This document shows, in pieces, positions 12,601 through 25,200 of a DNA stretch of 64,000 nucleotides. A model generated the notes under the pieces. That model was given only the letters and a program-made list of their open reading frames with translations, was not told the DNA's origin and ran no database searches. Source of the DNA: Pisaster brevispinus. Taxonomy: Eukaryota > Echinodermata > Asteroidea > Forcipulatida > Asteriidae. The position numbers and the translations under genes were made by a program. Every line of letters begins with the position of its first letter. Within the stretch, counting starts at the first letter, position 1. The DNA lies in NCBI GenBank assembly GCA_023634235.1, contig JAMKCF010000011.1:6615218-6679217 (forward strand), written 5' to 3'.

Positions 12601-15600
12601 CATGAGCACTACCTTGAAGGAAGATTTCCTCTCCATCAAGGAATCTTCCCCTCTGAACCGGGGCTTGGCCTCCATCGCCCGTGACCCCGGCGACGCCCGC
12701 TTCCCACCCATAGGCAGATGATCTTGGAGGTAATTAAAAGGCATTGCAGACATTCGTCTCATATTTCCGAAGACCGACGCGGTGGATAATTTTCGAGAGG
12801 CGTAATTGTTCTGAACTGAATCGTTTATCCATGCCGCCGTCCAGCCCTTTTAATCCAAGGTCAAGATGCATTATGAGTATAAACAGCACAAATTATATTC
12901 AATTTCCTGAAGAATCATAACAATCATTTCCTGGTTTCACCAAAAACAATCCGTGATATATTCTTTTCTACAGAAATCATTTTCATTTCTTAAAATTCAC
13001 TGATAATTTGAGACTTAAGCCTGGTTTCATACTTCCTGCGAATGCTTTGAGCGAAGCAAATTTGACATCACAGCTCCGTTTGTGCTGCGATTGTTTCGCA
13101 AGAGTTGAGCACAGGGCAACTCTTGCAATTTGTGACATCAACATTCGATTCGCATTCGCAGGAAGTATGAACCGGGCTTTATTTTTCAAGAAAATTCCCG
13201 GAAAACACCCAAAAGATACACATGTTTCTGTCTCGAAGGAATATTCAAAGGAGTGTTCTGTATGAAACCTCAAAACAAATCCAGAGAAATTTGACAAATC
13301 TGACAGTATGGTCTTCATGTATTGGAAGTCCCCAACAAACAAAATGCCACACACTCACAACTCCAGTCATGAACACCCAATTCCAAAAAGGTTTCAAATC
13401 CTTTATGTATCGGAAATGAAATTATAACTTTTCACATTTTGGGGTCAAATTTAGTTCAACAACACTTTCATTACCCCATAAATGTGGCATATCATATGAG
13501 GGGCCTTCCAAACACAAATTGATCCTTTCGTCTACCCTACCTGGGCGGAGTTTCGCTGTTCCGCAAAGGAGCTCTCCGGTCTAATCTTGTGACTTTTGTT
13601 TTTTTCCTCCTCTTTCTTCTCCTTCAAGCCTACGAGACTTGCAGCTGCGCCAAATAACCCGGTCACCTTCATGACAGTGTAAAGAAGGAAGTGCAGGGCA
13701 GCATGAGAACAGGGTGACCAGAATGAAAGTTGGGACAGCATTACTGGAAAAGCTCCATTAAAGAAAAGAGACTAAACTGAAACATCCTTTTCATATGACA
13801 ACTCACACCTGTTATCTCCACATAATTCCTTTTCCAAACACAGGACTAAGACCGCGTTCCCACTGGATCCACAATTACGAGATCCTGACCCCGCAAAAGG
13901 ATAAGTCGCAGACGTGAATCGCGGTCGCGTTCCCACTAGAGTATGATCGCGCATTGATCTCCCTTTTGGGGACGGAAGTGGATTCAAAGTTCACCAACGC
14001 AGGTCGACCAAGTGGGCAGTGCGCAGGCGCAACGTATCTATGGCGACCACACAGTGTGGGGTGGCTCCTCTACTACGCGCGCGCGGCAGTCGCCATTTTT
14101 GTTGTCATGATAGTACATGTACTGTATACTGACTACTGTTGACCGACATGATGGACTTTTTGGGAGTTTTTTTTTAACGAATTTATGGGACGTTTATTAC
14201 TGGGCGCTGCCATCTTTAAAGAATGTGCACGTATGAATACAATGCATCCAAAATTAAAGCGTGGGTTTGGGCTTAGTGTGGATGCGTTGTACAGAACGTG
14301 TAGTTGGTATCGTCACGTGACGTCAATACTGCTTTATGCTTTACTTGCAATTCATGTCACCAAATGCGTGGTGCTTGCTGGGAATAGAAGAAAAAAGAAC
14401 ACCATTTTCGCGCCATTCGGGCCTACCGTACCGGATGTTCGCCCTCAAATTGCGGGGTCTGATCGCCCTTTGCGTTCCCACTAGACTTTTGATCGCCCAT
14501 TAATCCACAAATCCTACTCCCGAGGTGGATCAAATTTGCGGGGTCTGATCCTGATCGCCCTCGCGTTCCCACTTACGCTTGATCGCCCTTTGATCGCCCT
14601 TTTCGAGAAATTGCGGGGTCTGATCGCCCTTTTCTCGAATTGCGCGATCAATGCGGGGTCCAGTGGGAACGGGGCCTTAATTGGACCATGCACAAACCCG
14701 ACTGCTGACTGCCCCAGGCAGATTAACTGCTCATCCATTAAGCTTAATGACCCGAGTATAAACTCAATGTACATGTAAACATACCCACTCAGTGAAAAGT
14801 GAAAAGGATGTATACTTTCGAGTTTTGGTGGCAAAAGTGTATAAGAACCAGGACCCAATTTCATAGAGCTACTAATTAAGCAGAAAATTACGCTACAAAA
14901 CTTCCTGCTTAGCCAAACTAAGCAGGACACCAGACACAGATATGTGGCATCATATTTTGGCAGGTGAAATTAGTCTGGTAAGCATAATTTTGTTAGTGTT
15001 TGGCTACTTGTTGTGCTTTATAATTAAGCAGCTCTATGAAATTGGAACCAGGGCCCAGGAAGCAGGGGTGGGGGGTGCAGGGAGGAATATGCTCTCCCCC
15101 ACCCTCAACTTTCTACTAAGGTATTTAAATAGTTTCCTTAACAAACGATAGATAGATGGAATTGTGATGTATAATGAATTTGCCCCACCATGTAATCCGG
15201 CCTCCCCTGCCTTTCTCACTGGCTAAAACCAAGTTAGAATGAAAGACAGGACAGTAATGACGACAACCTTCAACATTGGGCTCACAAAAAACGCAGTTAA
15301 TAAACACATAGCATGACAGAGCGTCTTAGACCTAGGTGATTTGGGGTCTCTATACTTTAGATTGTGTTTTTACTGACCAGTTGTCTGGTTCGATCAGTGA
15401 ATTTCTAACTTTAATTTGCCAAAACCAATTTGCTTGAGCTTGGAAATCATCTCACCATACAAATGCAACAACATACAACAAAATGTGACAAGCCCAGCCA
15501 CCAAGGATTATCTGAATCCTTAAAAAAAAACAGCGGTGTAACCAGAGGTGTTGGAGCAGGGGTGCTAGACCCCCCCCCCCACAAACCCTTGTCCCCTTTC

Positions 15601-18600
15601 CCCCTCCAACTGAGATAGAAAAAGTGCACAAATGAATAGCTTGATACATCAAATATATACATTGATATGTTATTGTAAAATGCGCTATACAAGAACTAGT
15701 TATTATTATACATTTTTTAGAAATAACAATAATTTAAACTGCTACTCAGAGTTCATCAGTGTCAACCAAATTTGCTTAGCACAAACACATCTGGTTTAGC
15801 AAAAACAGGTTACAAGCCAAAATCCCATCTAATGTGAACACCATTTGCAACAGGTGCCCTGCTATACTTGCTCAGCTTATAAATTTGGCAGTGCTAGTGT
15901 AATTTAAGACAAATTATGTTTACATAGCCTACCTTTCCACCGACTGCTCCGATGCTAGGCAATATCCCTCCCTCATCATCCGACTCCATATTGTCATCTT
16001 CTAAATGATTCTCAACGATGTATTTTAAGACATTGATGTGTCCGCGGGATGCGGCACAGTGAACTATAGTTAGACCTTGCTGTTTTGCAGAATCAATAAT
16101 GAATAGCGTTATCATTCTTTAAATCAATTATCGATATTAAGATCAAACGTTTGACTTTCAAAAAGTATTCAATGAAATGTTCACGATATCAATATTGGAA
16201 TATCATCAGTGAGATACTATGTCAATTCAAAGAGTATGATCCAAGAGTCTGATATGAACATCATTTCAATCACGTAAATCAATACAATTCAATAATTCAG
16301 AAGAATCAATTATCAATTAATCAATAATCCATATAAACATCCATAGAATGTATGTCAAAATCAATTCAATAATCAATACCACATTATATTCAATACCAAA
16401 ATCACTGATTCAGCAATAGAGATCAGCATAAATTTCATCAATCAATATCACAATCCATTCTGACTTCTGGGTCGTTAGGTGTCAGACCACCCAATGGGTC
16501 AAACCGGCCTTTAAAGCCAATCAATATAGGCCATAATTGGGAATCATAGACTTGGTGTAGCATGAAAATACTGGGTCCCATGGGGCTAAAACTTGAAATT
16601 AATATTTTTTTCTACCCAAATTAACCATACACCAATTATGAACCAACTTGAAGGGGGTAGGGTTTAAAATTCCATTTTCGAGGGAGGGTGATCCGACACG
16701 GAATGACACTTTAAAAGAATATTCAATATCTGTATTGGATCAACTGTTAATACATATCAACAATTCAATAATCAATTTCAGATTAAATATTCAGTACCAA
16801 AAATCAATGAAATAATAATGATCAGCATTCTTTCATTAATCAGTAATACAATCAATTGTCACTTCTATTGTCAATTTCAATATCAACAGAATATTCTTCA
16901 TCTGTATTGAGTCAACTGGAGTATCAGTAATTCAAAAAAACAATGTCAGAAACAGTCAAAGTAATCAATACCAAGAATGCAACAATCAAAATCACAATCG
17001 ATTCAATAACAACAGTCCATACCAAGTTCAATTTAGTAAACAATATCAGCCTACCTTATTTTCACATTTGACTGTGGCTCCGCCATTCACCAACGCATCC
17101 ATGGCTTCAGCATGACCAAACCACGCTGCCCACAGCATTGCGTTCATCCCAAACTGTCAAGAAAATAGGCACAATTTGAATTGCTTTTTAAAATTCCAAA
17201 CCTCAAACCCTTTTGTCTGAAAAAAGAAAGCAAATTAGGACTTATTACACTATGATTGTACAAGGTAAGAAACAAAATCAATAAATAAAAACAGTTTTTC
17301 CTTGTAAGAACTCTGAAGTTAGAACAAGCATCATGAAACTTGAAGGTAAGGTCATAGATCACTGAATTCTGATTTATAGGCAAAATTATTAAGAAAGATA
17401 CAATTAAAGTCAAATGTGAAAGTTTCAGCTGAATACAGTGTCTACTTGCTAAAAAAAAAAAAGAGGAGTCACAGTATTTTCACAAGAGCGTCAAATCCAT
17501 GCACACACATTTAGCGAGATGACAGCGGGTACCAACCGCATCTCTGGCCGCAGCATTCGTGAATGGACACCACCCCTCAGAAATCTGAGAAACAAATTCA
17601 TGCATGAATCGTTTCTCAGATTCATTTATTTTGGGGTAAAAATTTTTCCAAACGTTGTTACTGTGGAGGGAATCCTTTCTCAAAATAGCTGATACTATCC
17701 ACAGTTGATGATCATGCCTTTAACAGCAGATATTACATTTAAAAAAATTTTTTTTAGGGCTTCTTACTAGAGAACAACTTGGTAATTGTAAACAATCTGT
17801 TCAAAAGTGCAAACCTAAATATACAGGTTATGTCCTTAGAATAATATCTGTATCATTAAAACTGACAAGGAAAGTAGAATAGAGGAGTAGATTCAGTTAA
17901 TGTTTGTTGATTACAGTGTATATCCTTTTATAATAATTTGCAATCTTATTTATAATCTATGTTTATGTATTTGTTTCCTCATATGTATTTAGTTTTTAAG
18001 GTCAATCTATTTAACTCAAATACGCTTTTTCTCACATGCTTACCACATGCAAATTGATTTCTAAACAAAGACATATATTTTAATCATCAGAAGTATCTAT
18101 TCAAAGTTATGCATTTTGTTTTTGATTGATATTTATTCGTTTAGGATTAATTTCCTATTAAGACTGGATTGATAGACTTTCAAGTCACAGTGGTTAGGTT
18201 CCCTTTTATTGATTCTGGTTATTTTAGGATGGGTTAGTCTTGTCATCGGATTCCAATAGTTATTCTTGCCTTGATCCGACAGGGTTACTGTTCCATTCCG
18301 GACATCTGTAATGCATTTTGGTTTTAATTTTTACAACTGTTCTAATTATCTTAGGTTTTTAAAGTAAAACATATGTTAATTTATTGAATTATTGTATCTT
18401 TGATGAAATTTTGGCACAATAAATAAAAATAATAAATACAGAGGTTAAACTGCTGAGAATGCTGAGGTGTCCATTTAACCGGCATGCAACTCAGTTGTGA
18501 GATCCTTTTGGAGAAGGGGTGGTATGTAGAGATTGCCAACAGCATGCAGAAGAGGGGGTAAGTATAAGCTAGGTTCAACATCTACTGAAGCTATTCTGTT

Positions 18601-21600
18601 TAATCTCTCACCTTGTCTGGAGCATCAACGCTGGCGTCAGCATCCAGTAGTGACCTGATGACCTCAACATGACCTTGACCTGCGGCTAAATGGAGAGCCG
18701 ATCGGTCTTTCTGTACAAAATATTTAGAAAATAATTGAATTATCAAAAAGTTTCAATTGACTAAAGTTTTTGTGTCAACAGTGATGGTTCAGGTTCCAGT
18801 CACGACGCTTGCGTCCTAAAGCAAGACATAACCAAACAATGTTTCATCTTCATTCTGTGCAATAGGCACTTATTGTTGAGAAAAGGGCTTGCCCCTGTGT
18901 TTTCTGGGACATTTTGGCTACAGAATGACAGATTACACACAGTTACCTGTTTATGCATACATGTATGGAAGCAGGTCAACTCGTGCGATCCAAACTCAAA
19001 TGCCAATAGGTCAACCCGTGCGCACACACCAACTCATAAATGAACTTACTTGTATGCACACCAACTCGTACCCTAAAGCACAAATACAAACAAAATTTTT
19101 TTAATTCAAAGCAAACACAAAATTCAAATAAAACTGCAAGACCTTTCAGATGAAAGTTAATATCACAATGGACCTGGACTTTGTTTCACATGTAAACACG
19201 TAGAGAAATACACTTGCATATGAGTTGGTGGGTGTACGAGTTGGTGTTCGTAAGAGTTGGTGTGCATAGGAGTTGACCAGCATTTGTGTTTACAAGCGGG
19301 TCTCCTCATTCCAAAAAGCTGTGTTTACCACATGTACCAGCTGCTACAGTAATGATCACATTGTTATGCAAATTAGTATAAACATTTGAAGTGCAATATA
19401 ACAGTGTATTATTATGAACACTGCCTTAAAACAACTTGCACAAACACATACAGGTACTATTTAAATTTTGCATTTATTTAACTTTTTTCTTAAGCGGTGT
19501 TTAATTCTTTTTATTTCAGTTTATCTACTTCTAAAAACATTAGTTCGATTTATTTGTTGTCGAGTCAGGCCATGCCTTCTCCACATTTTGCCTTTGTCCA
19601 TATCTTAATGTAGATGATATTTTGTTTGATATCTGTTTTTGACATGTGGAGTGAAATAAATAATACTAATAACCATTTACAATTTATTCAGTAGGTTTTC
19701 CTGGGATACAATCAGCACCAATGTAACTTTCACAAATAACTTTTTTATCTGAAGTTTGATTGTGCTCAAGTAGGGTGCAGGGGTCCAATTACATCTAACA
19801 CAAATAATTTCACAACTGCTTTTTTACCCCTTATTCCTTTCTTTACCTCGTCCATGCAGTTCACATTCAGACGACTTGTGCTCTTTTCTTTGATAAATCT
19901 GTCCAGTTCTTCAAGATTTCCAGTCCTGGCAAGTTCATGAAACTTCTTCTCGATGGGAAGTACTGCAAAGTTAGCAAAAGAACAAGATGAGATGCATTTC
20001 TTCAAAGCAAAACTCACATTTTATTTGTTCCTGTTCTTTTTTAAAATTGTGGTGGGTTAGTTGGGGATAGGGGTGGAGTTGGGTGTGGTGAGGTGGCCGG
20101 GTAGGATGGGGTGGGGTGGGGTACATGTTTGTATGGGGATGGCATAGTATGGGTTAGGGTGGGGTGGGGACTTCGAGAAAGACTTCTTGGGTTGAAACGT
20201 CAGGCCACTTACATGTACCAGGTCCTTTTGGTATGGTTAGTAAGCAATTTGCAACAGCTAATTCTATTTCAATTTGTTCATAATTATTTAGTGTGCAAGT
20301 AATAAAGACTAATAAAAGAGTCTCACTTGTCGATTAAACCATAAATCATTGCATAAAAATGAGACTCCCTGTCATATTATAAACACACACCTCAGGACCC
20401 AATTTCATAGAGCTGCTTAAGCACTGAATAATGCTTAAAATGTTCTGCTCAGCAAAATTAAGCAGGATACCAGTCACAGATAGTATGTTTTAAATTTTAT
20501 TTTGGCTGGAACTCTGCTTCTGGCTGGTAAGCATACCCGTGTTATGCTTAGCTACTTTTTGTGCATAAGCAGCTCTGAAATTGGGCCAAGATTCGGACTG
20601 AACCGAGTTGTTATACCATGGAGGAAGAAAATTCTAATTGTCTTCCTTCATGGTAATACTATACTAGCTCCATGCACACACACACGGACCACAAGTACAC
20701 GTCGTAGCCATGGAAATTACATTCCCGCCCGTACTTTACAACAAATTATTGGCACCTCTTTCTCCAGTCACTCTGCGCAGTGACACCACAGAGCGAAGAC
20801 AGAACACTGGATATACTTACGAACATCATCCGTATCAAAGTCAAACCTGTGCCCACCCGTGTCCGACATGACTACAGCAAAACCTTAAACTTCAATCCGA
20901 TGACCGTGCACTGTTCGCAAAAACCATTTCAAAACGCTGACAAGTGCAAACTACTTGCGTACATAGAATTTTTTTTAGAAACGATTGAGGCCTTCGCTCT
21001 GTCAGTTTGTAGCAACCCTCGACTCGTCCGGTACGGTCATATCTTTGTATGTGAAATACTAACGTCTCGGGTCAGCACCGTTCATTTCATTCACAACCAG
21101 TTCAAAACAGGTTTCCATTTCAACCTTCAGTGCAGCCTGTTCTATTGTTATTAAAATTTTACCCAGTCCCACGAATGTTATCTACTCCTACTTCCCACAT
21201 ACTACTAGCGCACGAGTAAATAATCTATTATTTACGGACAATAGAACTTTCAACAGGTGTATTTACTCAACTTGGTAAACGGTATGGTATTGCCTGGCTA
21301 GATTGGCGCCTTGAACAAACTTTCGTGTTAACGATTATTAAAAAGGGCTGGGAACTTGTCGGCTTCGGGTTGGCGATTACCAAGGATGAATTTGTAATAA
21401 TGCTAGTTGTCGGGAGTTGTCACTACTTCCTAGGTTATCTTTCAAATTGGGGAAAAGCAACACCTGCATTTGAAAATGCCTTTTTTTTTCTTTTTAGTTT
21501 TTAGAAATGTGAGACAGCACTCGAGCTTAAAGACGGATGCTGACAAATTTTTTTCACAAGCTTATTTCACTTTTCTGTCGTTTTTACTTGTGTTTCTTCT

Positions 21601-22202
21601 TCTGGTGCTTAGCCACCAGCAAGATTGTCATCTTGACCTTAACATCCAACGCAATCATTAAACTGACGTTATGCAATCAAGTTTTGGGGAAAATGTTCAA
21701 TAACTCGAGCAAATTTACACAAGAGCGAAAAGGCAATGACGTAAGCAAATAATCCTATGCCGCAGCTCGTATTCAATCATACATTTAACCTTGGCATTTT
21801 TATCATCAGTTGTCTAGTAGTAGTAGATAAAAAAACACAACAAAAGCAGAAATAGTGGATAGAAAACTGAAAGGATTATACATTATATTTCCCTCCCCTT
21901 CTTTCTCCCCCGCCCTCCCCTTCCCCCCTCCCTTTATCATTTTTTTTTAATTTTGGGGCGGGGAGGTTTACATTAATTCTGACTGCCACCTTTACTTTCT
22001 CATTTATTTTCTTATGTTCGGTACATGAAATACGCCCCGAAAAAAGTTATATATATAAAATAAAATAAAATTAAATAAATAAATAAATAAATAAGTAAAT
22101 AAATAAATAAATAAATACCCCTTCCCCCAGAAATATATATAATAATAATAATAACAAATAAACAAATAACTAAATAACTAAATAAATAAATAAGTAAATT
22201 AA

Positions 22203-22237
<35 letters not shown>

Positions 22238-25200
22238 AAAATAAACAAAAATAATTAAATAAACAAATAAATAAACAAACATATGAACAAATAAATAACT
22301 TGCAAAATAAACAAAAAAAATATAAAAAAATAAATAAAAGAATTTAAACCAAAACAAATAAGAAAAAAAGGAAAAATAAGAAGGAAAAGTATGTCTTTGC
22401 CCAGGCATTCTAACCCCGTACCCCCCCCCCCATGAAAGTGTCTGGTTAAGCCACTGCTCGAGTCATACCACGTGGACAAAATCGAGTTCTAATTCGGCAC
22501 ATTTTCAGTCTGTTTTACTCTCTCTCTCACTCTCTCTTAAAACACTGTCAGTTAGTAGGTTAATATTGGGTGGGGGAGTGCAGTGCTGCGAAGGTCACCA
22601 CGGCTAGTCCAACAACAAACCGGTTAGAAAATGACAATATTCCAACCACACGATTCCCAGACCTCGAGGATGAGAGCCATAATACAGGGGTATAACTTTA
22701 CCATCGTCCGGCGACATCGAAACGTACACCTTCACCGTTGGCTTCTTGGTCCTTGTCACTCTTCCTCCGTACGACATTTGAGTTTGTAGCACCATGATGA
22801 ATTGCAAGAAAGTATAAGGTTTACAATCTTCAAAAGATAAATTTCCTCCTCGCCTGAAACCTTGCCTTGACGATACCGAACCCTGACCGACAATGTCCGC
22901 TGTCGTTGTACAAGGTCCTAGATTTATACCATAGGGTAGGTCAATGGACCTCTTGCTATATTACGCCATAGAGTGGGTCCTTCCTCTTTGATTGCACACA
23001 GGGCATGCAGTTCGTAATTAATCGTATACAGATTTTAATGGCCCCTCCGTTGTCATGACAATTTGAATAAGAAAAGGCGCGTTTCTCCTTCGGTGCGCAT
23101 CAACCTCAGTAAGTGCATGAACAGCAACAAAAGAAGGAATTCTGCTCTTTAAGCAACCACTAAGTAATGGTAACCTATTGACACGTGGGTTTTCTTCTCC
23201 AGCGGGCAAACATACATAACATACAATACAGTATACCATTTCTGAAAAAAGGAGTTAAACAGTTTGCAGGGTGGGGCGACGATTTGGTGCATACTACTAC
23301 TGTATTTTTATTTTTTAAATACATTTTTTTTTGGGGGGGGGAGCTCGAGGTCCATAACAATTTCCAATGTAATAGGCCCTAATGGTTTTTAACTGTATAT
23401 ATACATTGGCTGAACAAATGATTATTTTATCTTATTAACAATATATATATATATATGTTGTCACTATAAGGCTTGTTAACTATTTTCGTCGCACTGTGAG
23501 TAGCACAGCTTGGTTAGCAGCCATTATTGTATTCCTTTTTTGAGGGAGGTTAGCACCATACATTATTTTAGATAAACCTTTTACCACAAATACCTTCAAA
23601 ATTACCACTTCGTTGCACCTTCGTTATGGAACGACTTACCTCTTCATATTCGCCAAGCTGACTCTCTTCAGATTTTCAAGGGACTTTTAAAGACTCATTT
23701 GTTTGAAACTTTCTTTTTGTAACAATTGCTTTTAGTATATTTTTTTCATTGGTTTATGTTATGAGTTGCGCATAGAGACTCCTGATTTATGCGCCATACA
23801 AATGTCTCGCATTATTATTATTATTATTATTACTATTATTAAAATAAACCGTGTACTACTCATCGTTTCATAACTCTAAGAAATACAATCATCTCAGTGC
23901 GAATACGAATAGAACAGTCATAAATAACATATTGGCATGAGAGTAACATGTATTGATGAATGAAACAAAGACGTCGGGGGAAAGGCATACGGTGAAAAAA
24001 AACTTTACGCGGGAGAAAAAAAATGGCGGGGAAAAAAAGACGAAAGGTTCGAAACCGGCACAGTTTCAGGATGGTTGGGATGGGGGACGCTTAGAACAAA
24101 CATAGTTTACTTACAACTTCTGGCGTTATTTGTGACTGACACTGCAGTTAGGTGACTATTCTCGACTTTAAACAGAAAGAAAAAACAAAACAATCAATTG
24201 TCTGTTGGTAATTAAATACGGAGTCCTAGATGTGCCATCCGACTTGTCTATATATCGAGGCAAAATTTACTTCACAACATAATACTGTTCCAACTTGTCT
24301 GTTGTTAGTCTCGACATAAATATATATCTCGAGAGAACATGTGTAGTACTTTCTCTGCATTCGGGATGTCGCCTCGTCGAGACAGTTTTGTCATGGTATA
24401 CTCGAAACCGGGAGTCGGATTATGCCCTCATCGTGAGATGGATGTCTTAGGATCTTAACAATGTCACTTCGAGAACTCCGTACATCATTCAAACACTTGT
24501 TGTATACACTATACATAGCCTGCATGCTTCTTTGCGGCATATCACATTATTCGCAATCTATTTCCATGGTTTAACAAAGTTGTTTGAATCACATTGTGTG
24601 ACATTAATATGCCTAATGGTTTCGAGTAACACGAATGCGATTTGGGCGGGACTCGAACCCCCAAACCCGTTTTTCATCGTTGCGCTCATTTTAATTGATG
24701 CACTTCTTACACCGAACTATGTTACTTTAGTAATGAAACATTTTAGTACTGGAGTAAGGTTTCAAGAAGCTGTCGGTTCGAATCCAACCCAGCCTAACAT
24801 TGTTACTACTTTATTATTATACCACACACACAGAGATCCTTGTAATTCCATTGGTGGAGCACGCCTCGTGTGCCATCCTTTATTTTGCCATGTTTACTGC
24901 CGCAACTTGCTACAATTTAACATTGCGTCAGCGTTTTCACGAAGTAGCACGCTGCTATACCAGCAAAAAAAATAACAATCAGAGAAAACGGCCTCTGAAG
25001 TTGAACATTTTTTAGAAACCCACTTTCCTTCAAAACTTCAAAGTATTTCCATTTAAATTTCTCAATGTAGATACCTGATGACTTGAACTTAAAAAATAAT
25101 CTTATTTTGACTCATTTGCATAATTAATTAAGAAACTAGACACGAGATAAGTTCCGTGCTACTTCGTGAAACCAAAAAAGTGCGAAATATGTCTTTTTGC

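Larger units (their letters stand above)
10268..15932 (-). other. Long ANKDD1 intron with two candidate exons and three repeats
   Basis: Besides the candidate exons at 12613 and 13541 it holds the MITEs at 11071, 13846 and 14851, a poly-G run near 11710, and inverted GTTCATACTTCCTGCGAATG / CATTCGCAGGAAGTATGAAC arms near 13025 and 13150. Confidence 0.7.

Noticed and set aside
14185..14930. Open frames of 80-138 codons on both strands
   Set aside because: They are read from subrepeats of the GATCGCCC element, overlap on both strands, and match no family.
20780..21154. 124-codon plus-strand open frame
   Set aside because: It is antisense to the 20.8-kb first exon and its CpG-containing flank, with no domain and no splice-compatible partners.
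22012..22479. Leu/Tyr/Phe-rich minus-strand frames
   Set aside because: Translation of the TAAA microsatellite.
24532..24975. 147-codon plus-strand open frame
   Set aside because: Runs through a tRNA-like SINE scrap into the end of the 658-bp element; composition is not protein-like.
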